A stretch of DNA of 64,000 nucleotides from Lysinibacillus contaminans (lineage in GTDB: Bacteria; Bacillota; Bacilli; Bacillales_A; Planococcaceae), in contig NZ_LGRV01000005.1 in NCBI RefSeq assembly GCF_001278945.1, positions 1-64,000 of the forward strand, read 5' to 3'. Shown here one piece after another: positions 58,156-64,000 of the stretch (positions are counted from its first letter, which is position 1; each line of letters begins with the position of its first letter). The notes beneath the pieces were generated by a model. That model was not told the origin of the DNA. It did not search any database and was given only the letters and a program-made list of their open reading frames with translations. Both the position numbers and the translations under genes were made by a program.

Positions 58156-59784
58156 ATGAAGGAAATTTTGAAATTACGAAATATTAGTTATGAAATTATG
58201 AATACATTGATTTTCGAAAATATCAATGCGACGGCAAAGCAAGGTGAGGTAATTGGTATTATTGGCAAAAATGGTGCGGGAAAATCTACTTTATTGCAGC
58301 TTATCAAAGGTTTGATATCACCTATAAAAGGTCATTTGCAGTGGCTTCAGAATGTAGATATTACTTACGTTGAGCAAGAATGTGAGAGGTATTTGGAGCG
58401 TGACGTTTCAGCGAAAGAGGCTGATTTGCTGGCGAAATGGGGAGTGCCAACCGTATCATATGCTTCATTAAGTGGTGGTGAAAAGCTGAAAATACGGTTA
58501 GTAAATGGTTTTGCACAGGATGCACAGCTTTTATTATTAGACGAACCAACTAATCATTTAGATGAACAGGGTACGGCCATGCTTATAGATGAGATAAAAA
58601 ATTATCCCGGTACCATACTTGTTGTTTCGCATGATCGGTATTTTCTAGATAAGGTGACAACGAAAATTTGGTCACTTGAAAAGACAAAGCTTATCGAACA
58701 CAGTGGCAATTATTCGAGCTATATGGAGGCCCGAAAGCTGCAAAGGTTGTCACAAGAGCGTGCTTATGAGAAGCAACAAAAAAATATGGAACGTATTGAG
58801 GCACAAATGAAGGAACTGACGTCTTGGTCTCAAAAGGCACATGCTCAGTCAACAAAGCAGGAAGGCTTTAAAGAGCATTATCGTGTGAAGGCAAAACGTA
58901 TGGATGCGCAGGTAAAGTCGAAGAAAAAGCGTTTGGAAAAGGAACTTCTCAAAGAAAAGGTTGAACGCGTCGTTCCAGACGATAACGTACTATTTTCAGT
59001 AGAGTCTAATCAGCGAGTAGGGAAACGTTTTTTAGAGGTAAAGCATTTAACAAAATCGTATGGGGACCGTTTACTATTTAAAAATGCTCACTTCACCATA
59101 AAATATGGCGAAAAACTTGCTATAGTTGGACCAAATGGCAGCGGGAAAACAACATTGTTGAAAGTTCTAATCAGTCAGGAGCGAGCTGAAGGGGATATAT
59201 GGATTTCACCAGCTGCTAATATTGGCTATTTAACACAGGAAGTATTTGATTTGCCACTCCACAAAACGCCTGAGCAATTATTTTATAAGGAGACGTTTGA
59301 GGAAAGAGGGAAAGTCCAAAATTTAATGAGGCATTTAGGGTTTACACCTGCGCAATGGACTGCATCAATTGATAATATGAGCATGGGTGAAAGAGTAAAG
59401 TGTAAGCTGATGGCATATATTTTAGAAGAAAAAAATGTTCTTATCTTAGATGAGCCAACAAATCATCTCGATTTGCCTTCTCGTGAGCAGCTTGAGCAAA
59501 CATTAGCACAGTATAACGGTACATTACTTGTCGTGTCACATGACCGTTACTTTCTTGAAAAAACAACGGAGCAAACATTACAGATTACAAATGGCAGCAT
59601 CAAGAGACAGTGGCAAGATAAATCCCCTCAAATTGATGATACTGTGGCTATCCGATTAAAACTTGAAACAGAAAGGCAAGAAGTATTAGGGAGATTAAGT
59701 TTTTTAACAGCAAAAGATAAAGAGTATGGCACACTGGATCAAAAATTTAATGAGCTATCGAAACGGATTAATGAGCTTTCGTAA
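58156..59784 (+). CDS. ABC-F ribosome-protection protein, VmlR/Vga/Lsa type
   Basis: 542 residues with two ATPase domains and no membrane segments. Domain 1: Walker A GKNGAGKST, signature LSGGEKLKIRL, Walker B LLLLDEPTNHLDEQG. A charged interdomain linker of about 100 residues (YEKQQKNMERIEAQMKELTSW onward) reaches the ribosome in this family. Domain 2: GPNGSGKTT, a degenerate signature MSMGERVKCKL, LILDEPTNHLDLPS. Length and leader match antibiotic-resistance ABC-F proteins (VmlR is about 547), which dislodge lincosamides, streptogramins A or pleuromutilins from the ribosome. The ATG at 58156 is nine bases after AGAGGA; an earlier ATG abuts it. Confidence 0.88.
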   Translation: MKEILKLRNISYEIMNTLIFENINATAKQGEVIGIIGKNGAGKSTLLQLIKGLISPIKGHLQWLQNVDITYVEQECERYLERDVSAKEADLLAKWGVPTVSYASLSGGEKLKIRLVNGFAQDAQLLLLDEPTNHLDEQGTAMLIDEIKNYPGTILVVSHDRYFLDKVTTKIWSLEKTKLIEHSGNYSSYMEARKLQRLSQERAYEKQQKNMERIEAQMKELTSWSQKAHAQSTKQEGFKEHYRVKAKRMDAQVKSKKKRLEKELLKEKVERVVPDDNVLFSVESNQRVGKRFLEVKHLTKSYGDRLLFKNAHFTIKYGEKLAIVGPNGSGKTTLLKVLISQERAEGDIWISPAANIGYLTQEVFDLPLHKTPEQLFYKETFEERGKVQNLMRHLGFTPAQWTASIDNMSMGERVKCKLMAYILEEKNVLILDEPTNHLDLPSREQLEQTLAQYNGTLLVVSHDRYFLEKTTEQTLQITNGSIKRQWQDKSPQIDDTVAIRLKLETERQEVLGRLSFLTAKDKEYGTLDQKFNELSKRINELS

Positions 59785-59798
59785 AAATGGATTGTAGA

Positions 59799-59854
59799 AA
59801 ACCCCTCGAGTCATCAACACTTTATTAGTGAGGATGCTTCAAGGGGTTTTTATG
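59799..59854 (+). terminator. Terminator after the ABC-F gene
   Basis: AAAACCCCT pairs with AGGGGTTTT at the base of a longer imperfect stem, followed by TTATG. Confidence 0.75.
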
Positions 59855-59925
59855 ATGGTGGTATTTAAATTGATTTCGTGTTTTCTACAATAATTTTTAT
59901 TGATTAATAGTCTTTTTGTTGTTTA

Positions 59926-60360
59926 TTAATTGTAGCAAACATCCGTATTCCCTATTGAAAGGTTATTGATATAAGTGGAAATTCTTTGGATTTTTGCGTT
60001 TTCTCCTGCATTACTGAAATGGTAAATATCGCAGAAGGTATAGTTTATATTATCGTCTGAATGTACAACACCATTTACTGCACTTGTACGACCGTTTATG
60101 ATGATATTTTTAATGTGTAGTGTTTTTATTCTAAGATTTTTCATTTGCTTTAACTTTTTAGCGAACATTTCTTTTCCCAAGATAAGGGCTTTATCGACAA
60201 TTTGCCAATGAACGTCATTTTCAACATGATCTAAAATAAACTCTACATTTTGTGAAGTAAAGGCGATATAGAAGTTTTTGATTAATTGTTTTTTATTGGT
60301 GTTTTTATAATCTTCAGCGTATATAATTTTTATATTTTCCACAGTATTCATTGTTGTCAT
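59926..60360 (-). CDS. SnoaL/NTF2-like protein
   Basis: 144 residues. The middle (LIKNFYIAFTSQNVEFILDHVENDVHWQIV and MKNLRIKTLHIKNIIINGRTSAVNGVV) has the cone-shaped NTF2/SnoaL-like fold pattern with the conserved tryptophan; no catalytic motif is clear. Function unknown. AAGGGG precedes two closely spaced ATGs (60360 and 60351). Monocistronic. Confidence 0.72.
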   Translation of the reverse strand: MTTMNTVENIKIIYAEDYKNTNKKQLIKNFYIAFTSQNVEFILDHVENDVHWQIVDKALILGKEMFAKKLKQMKNLRIKTLHIKNIIINGRTSAVNGVVHSDDNINYTFCDIYHFSNAGENAKIQRISTYINNLSIGNTDVCYN

Positions 60361-60521
60361 TACCCCTTTTCAAAGTGTTTTTATAATTTTTGTGTGGCAT
60401 TGAAATACAAAGAGTATAAATTATTTTGTGTAAGTAAATAGATTATGTGAAAACTTTTTCTTGTGGAATAGCAATGCAATAATTATGTCATTTTTGTTTA
60501 TAGCATAGAAATTAAATAACA

Positions 60522-61922
60522 CTAGTAATTTAGATTATAAAGTGCTTGATATAGTTTGATTACACCTTCTTTTATTTCCCCTTTTTGTAGATGCCCAAAC
60601 CCTAAAATGATTCGATTATGATATTTATCCTTTTCAATTGAATGATCTTCTACTGGGTATACCTTAACACCATAAATTTCTATATTTTTTAGTAATTCTT
60701 TCGAAAAATAGATTTCATTAAATTCTGCAATGAGATGTAAGCCAGTTGAGTACCCTGAAATTTGAATTTTATTTGAAAACGTTGTATTTAAACAGTCCAT
60801 AAGGAAATCTCTTTGATTTTTATAATACTTTTTCATCTTTGCAATATGTCGTTCCAAGTAACCTTCTCTAATAAAGCCAGCAAGGATAAGCTGATCTAAA
60901 GAAGGAGTATGTAAATCTGAAAACCATTTGAGCTGGCGACATTTCTCGATAAGATGCATAGGAAGAATTAAATAGCCTATACGAAGGGCTGGTGATAGAA
61001 TTTTGCTAAAAGAACCAATGTATAGTACACGTTCTGAATCTAAACCTTGTAAGGAACTTACTGGTGGACCTTCATAACGAAATTCACTATCATAATCATC
61101 CTCGACAAGATAACAATTGTTTTTTCTGGCATAGTTAATTAAATGTATACGCCGTTGAATAGGTAATATTCCGCCTAAAGGAAATTGATGTGAAGGCGTC
61201 ACAAAGATAAATTTAGGGTTTTTATCTTCCGGTAGTAAAGATGTCTTTATGCCATATTCATCAACTGGTACTGGATAAATGGAAGAGCCAGAAGCCTTAA
61301 AGATAGATTGAATGTCACTGGTTATGGGATCTTCCATTATTGCTATATCCTTCGGTGATAAAAGTAGTTTAGAAACAAGTGTTAATGCTTGAGTTGCCCC
61401 AGAAGTAATCACGATTTGTTCTGGATGACATTCAACACCCCTTGTTCTCGAGAGATAACGTGATAAAACTTGTCTTAATTCTAGTCGCCCTTCAGGAATA
61501 TCATATCCGAAGTTAGAAGGTGCAATGTCATTCCATAAACTGTGAGATAATTTTGCCCACAACTTACGTGGAAATAAATCCAATGCAGGTATCCCTGAAC
61601 GGAAGTCGATGATATTTTTTTCTTTGCTTTTCTCGTCAATCCTGTCCAAAGCAGGCTTTTTTTCATGTTGTTTTAAAAATGCACCCTCGGCAACAAATGT
61701 CCCCGAACCTCTTCGTGAATCTAAAAAACCTTCAGCCAATAATTGATCGTATGCCTCTAAAATCACATTCCTAGAAACTGTTAACTCAGAAGATAGTTCA
61801 CGTGTCGATGAAAGTCTTTCGCCTGATTGTAAATCTCCATTTAAAATCTTTTCTCGAATTTGCTGATAAACTTGTCTGTTTAAAGGTATATCTATTGACC
61901 GGTCAATGGGTATCCATAGCAT
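60522..61922 (-). CDS. MocR/GabR-type GntR regulator with aminotransferase domain
   Basis: 466 residues. An N-terminal GntR winged helix (YQQIREKILNGDLQSGERLSSTRELSSELTVSRNVILEAYDQL) is fused to a class-I aminotransferase-like domain (residues about 110-460). PLP lysine lies in YIGSFSKILSPALRIGY; the cofactor Asp in LVEDDYDSEFRY. MocR regulators sense amino-acid-like ligands through PLP chemistry and usually control a neighbouring divergent gene. Here that is the PRODH-like/EamA operon, 113 bases away. The ATG at 61922 has GGAGGAGGGG upstream; a longer frame start is rejected. Confidence 0.88.
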   Translation of the reverse strand: MLWIPIDRSIDIPLNRQVYQQIREKILNGDLQSGERLSSTRELSSELTVSRNVILEAYDQLLAEGFLDSRRGSGTFVAEGAFLKQHEKKPALDRIDEKSKEKNIIDFRSGIPALDLFPRKLWAKLSHSLWNDIAPSNFGYDIPEGRLELRQVLSRYLSRTRGVECHPEQIVITSGATQALTLVSKLLLSPKDIAIMEDPITSDIQSIFKASGSSIYPVPVDEYGIKTSLLPEDKNPKFIFVTPSHQFPLGGILPIQRRIHLINYARKNNCYLVEDDYDSEFRYEGPPVSSLQGLDSERVLYIGSFSKILSPALRIGYLILPMHLIEKCRQLKWFSDLHTPSLDQLILAGFIREGYLERHIAKMKKYYKNQRDFLMDCLNTTFSNKIQISGYSTGLHLIAEFNEIYFSKELLKNIEIYGVKVYPVEDHSIEKDKYHNRIILGFGHLQKGEIKEGVIKLYQALYNLNY

Positions 61923-62034
61923 CTTTGTATTCCCCTCCTCCCTAAAATTGGTACCTTCAAAAAGGATAATAAGTGGCACTTCTACGGACAATTCCGTCAT
62001 GATAAATTGGTTTTAAATAACAAATAGGAGTTGA

Positions 62035-63000
62035 ATGAAGATGGGAAATCCAGAAATACAAGTAATTCAAGCATTAAAGTCTGCTGCAAGAAACGAACAG
62101 TTTAAACACCAAATACAACAATCAAATGAACTTTATCCATTGCTATTAAAAGCAGCAAAGCGATATATAGCTGGAGAAGAAAGACAAGAAGCAATCAAAT
62201 CTGCAAAACAATTAATTTCAAAAGGTTATCATATTTCATTAGAATTCATCGGAGAAAATACAAAGGATGCAGAAGAGTGCCAAAAAGCTAAAAATGAATT
62301 TTTGTATCTTATTGAAGAAATGGGATCATTGGCTATGGAACAAACAGTGTCATTTGATTTATCTCATATTGGATTATCCGTGAATCCAGAACTTGCTTAT
62401 AAACACCTACTAGAGCTTGCCCATAAAGCACATCAGTATGGGATTACGCTGATGGTAAGTATGGAAGAGTCAGCAAAGACGAACGACATTATCGACATTT
62501 ATAAAAAAGTTAGTACACAATATCCAAACGTCGGGATAACGGTACAAGCACATTTATATCGAACAGATTTTGATATTAAGGAGTTAATGCAATGCCCCGG
62601 AAAGATACGGCTTGTTAAAGGTGCCTTTCAAGAATCTAGGGATATTGCTTTAAAAAGATCAAAAGAATTGGATGAGCGTTATCTGAATTTTGTCGAACAG
62701 TTAATAGAAGTAAATCATCCAGTTTCAATTGCTACTCATGATGAACTGCTGATTCAGGAAATGGAGAAACGTCAATATTTCGAGCATCCTAGTGTAGAAA
62801 TAGAAATGCTTTATGGAATACGTCCAGATTTATTAAGTAGTTTAAAAAACAAAGGGTATAACTGTAAAGTTTATCTTCTATATGGAAAGGAGTGGCACTT
62901 GTATTTATGTCATCGTTTAGCTGAGTATCCGGAAAATCTTTACTTAGCAGTAACAGATATTATTAACCCGTCCTTATCAGATAACAGGGGGCTATATTGA
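62035..63000 (+). CDS. Proline-dehydrogenase-like FAD enzyme, divergent
   Basis: 321-residue PRODH/PutB-like TIM-barrel flavoenzyme expected to oxidise an amino acid by passing electrons to FAD. Recognisable: ISLEFIGENTKDAEE (start of the barrel), VSFDLSHIGLSVNPELA, GITLMVSMEESAKTNDI, KIRLVKGAFQESRDIA, and the C-terminal YGKEWHLYLCHRLAEYPENLYLAV. In proline dehydrogenases this last motif carries two consecutive arginines for the carboxylate; here the first is His. It has no partner P5C dehydrogenase nearby and overlaps the EamA exporter gene by four bases. The substrate may be proline or another amino acid. AGGAG precedes the ATGs at 62035 and 62041. Confidence 0.8.
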   Translation: MKMGNPEIQVIQALKSAARNEQFKHQIQQSNELYPLLLKAAKRYIAGEERQEAIKSAKQLISKGYHISLEFIGENTKDAEECQKAKNEFLYLIEEMGSLAMEQTVSFDLSHIGLSVNPELAYKHLLELAHKAHQYGITLMVSMEESAKTNDIIDIYKKVSTQYPNVGITVQAHLYRTDFDIKELMQCPGKIRLVKGAFQESRDIALKRSKELDERYLNFVEQLIEVNHPVSIATHDELLIQEMEKRQYFEHPSVEIEMLYGIRPDLLSSLKNKGYNCKVYLLYGKEWHLYLCHRLAEYPENLYLAVTDIINPSLSDNRGLY

Positions 63001-63887
63001 ATGCCCACTTACTGCCAATCTTAAAAATAATTTTGGCTATGATAATCGTGGGCAGCTCGGTTGTGGCTGGTAAACTGATAGTTAAAAGTTTTCCAGTATT
63101 CTTAGCTTCTGAATTACGATTCCTTGTAGCAATAATAATTTTAGTGCCATTATTGATAAAAGTGGAGGGGATACCGTCAATTCACAAGAAAGATTATATA
63201 TTTTTGTTTTTGCAAGCATTATCAGGCGTGTTTTTGTTTAATATTTTCATGTTGTATGGTCTTACAAAAACCACAGCTATTGAAGGGGGGATCATTACAA
63301 GCACAATTCCGGCAGTTACCGGTGTGCTTTCTTTTTTAATTCTTAAAGAAAAAGTAACAACGAATGTCGTGATAGGAATACTACTTGCTGTTTTAGGCAT
63401 GGTGATTATAAATGTTTACGGAGTTCTTTCAAATATAGGTAGTGGTTCATCCTCTCTATTTGGTAATTTACTTATTTTTGGTGCTGTTATTAGTGAGGCT
63501 TTGTTTATTATATTTGGGAAATTTGTTGCTCAAAGAGTAAGCCCTCTTGCTATTTCAACAATTGTCAGTTTCTTTGGTGCTATTTTATTTCTTCCATTTG
63601 CCCTTTATGAGGGTTGTCAGTTCAAGTTTGAAGAGGTATCCATTGCAGAGTGGGGATTAGTATTATACTTCGGTCTAGTTGTAACGGTTATTGCCTTCAT
63701 CCTGTTGCATCAAGGTGTTTCAAAAGTGTCAGCAAGTACAACAGGTGTATTAACTAGTTTTTTACCGTTGAGTAGTGTTTTCTTCTCTATGTTTATCTTA
63801 GGTGAGGAAATCTTCTTTCTCCATAATATAGGATTTGGATTTATATTAATAGCTATTTTTTTCCTTTTTAAACAAAAAGTTTATTGA
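62997..63887 (+). CDS. EamA-family (DMT) transporter
   Basis: 296-residue ten-helix transporter with two EamA repeats: the first (LKIILAMIIVGSSVVAGKLIVKSFPVFLASELRFLVA) and the second (NLLIFGAVISEALFIIFGKFVAQRVSPLAISTIVSFFGAILFLP). EamA proteins export amino acids and metabolites. The start is TTG overlapping the upstream stop by TTGA, so it is translationally coupled to the PRODH-like gene. Probably controlled by the divergent MocR regulator. Confidence 0.88.
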   Translation: MNAHLLPILKIILAMIIVGSSVVAGKLIVKSFPVFLASELRFLVAIIILVPLLIKVEGIPSIHKKDYIFLFLQALSGVFLFNIFMLYGLTKTTAIEGGIITSTIPAVTGVLSFLILKEKVTTNVVIGILLAVLGMVIINVYGVLSNIGSGSSSLFGNLLIFGAVISEALFIIFGKFVAQRVSPLAISTIVSFFGAILFLPFALYEGCQFKFEEVSIAEWGLVLYFGLVVTVIAFILLHQGVSKVSASTTGVLTSFLPLSSVFFSMFILGEEIFFLHNIGFGFILIAIFFLFKQKVY

Positions 63888-64000
63888 CATTTAAAGTGAC
63901 AGTTTTTAATGAATTAAAGTAGATAGTAATAGAAATTGAAGAACCGCTTCATTGTAATTTTTGTCTTCATCTGTGTCCCGTGGAAGCTAATAATACAACT

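Overview
The window looks like chromosome of a low-GC, spore-forming Bacillota close to Lysinibacillus or Solibacillus (Planococcaceae/Caryophanaceae). This is an inference from gene order and family membership, not from a database match. Support comes from the Bacillus-type block arginase, sigW, rsiW, cdaA, cdaR, glmM, a glmS ribozyme and glmS, from strong AGGAGG-type ribosome binding sites with many TTG and GTG starts, and from YodB/CatR-, YunC-, YjdF-, YvgN- and VmlR-type genes. I see no prophage, insertion sequence, CRISPR array or plasmid backbone.

Layout. 1-2.3 kb: the 3' end of a 5S rRNA (tail of an rrn operon to the left), an MbcS-type acyl-CoA synthetase and tRNA-Asn. 2.7-9.7 kb: a complete branched-chain-amino-acid-type ABC importer (livG, H, M, K, F) with a large acyl-CoA ligase inside the operon. 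9.8-10.5 kb: a tRNA operon (Glu, Val, Tyr, Gln, Lys). 10.6-19.6 kb: the conserved core, with arginase, SigW and its anti-sigma factor under an apparent SigW promoter, the c-di-AMP synthase and its regulator, and the two UDP-GlcNAc precursor enzymes; glmS is led by a self-cleaving glmS ribozyme.

19.7-31.2 kb is accessory: a VOC protein with an internal tandem duplication, a methyltransferase, a cysteine-rich four-helix protein, two zinc-ribbon proteins, a cyclase-family hydrolase behind a SAM-I riboswitch, an MFS/HxlR divergent pair, a glyoxal reductase and a calcium P-type ATPase. 31.3-37.3 kb is one very large secreted M60-type metallopeptidase behind a c-di-GMP-I riboswitch. 37.7-44.9 kb: methyltransferase, phosphoesterase, a YodC/YodB-like quinone-stress pair with two matching operators, guanine deaminase with a purine permease, a DUF1540 protein and Ctc/L25. 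45.1-47.7 kb is a five-gene operon joining an ABC-2 exporter to an ECF sigma factor and a small one-TM protein.

47.8-64 kb: a serpin lipoprotein, DUF169, SIMPL, YjdF and YunC proteins, a polysaccharide deacetylase, a putative protease, a DNA glycosylase, a proline-rich repeat protein, an AraC regulator, a VmlR-like antibiotic-resistance ABC-F gene with an attenuator leader, and a MocR regulator divergent from a proline-dehydrogenase-like gene coupled to an EamA exporter.

The strongest signals outside coding sequence are four regulatory RNAs: the glmS ribozyme, the SAM-I riboswitch in front of an unexpected target, the c-di-GMP-I riboswitch in front of a giant peptidase, and the ABC-F attenuator. 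The least explained protein modules are the ABC/ECF sigma operon and the MocR/PRODH-like/EamA locus.
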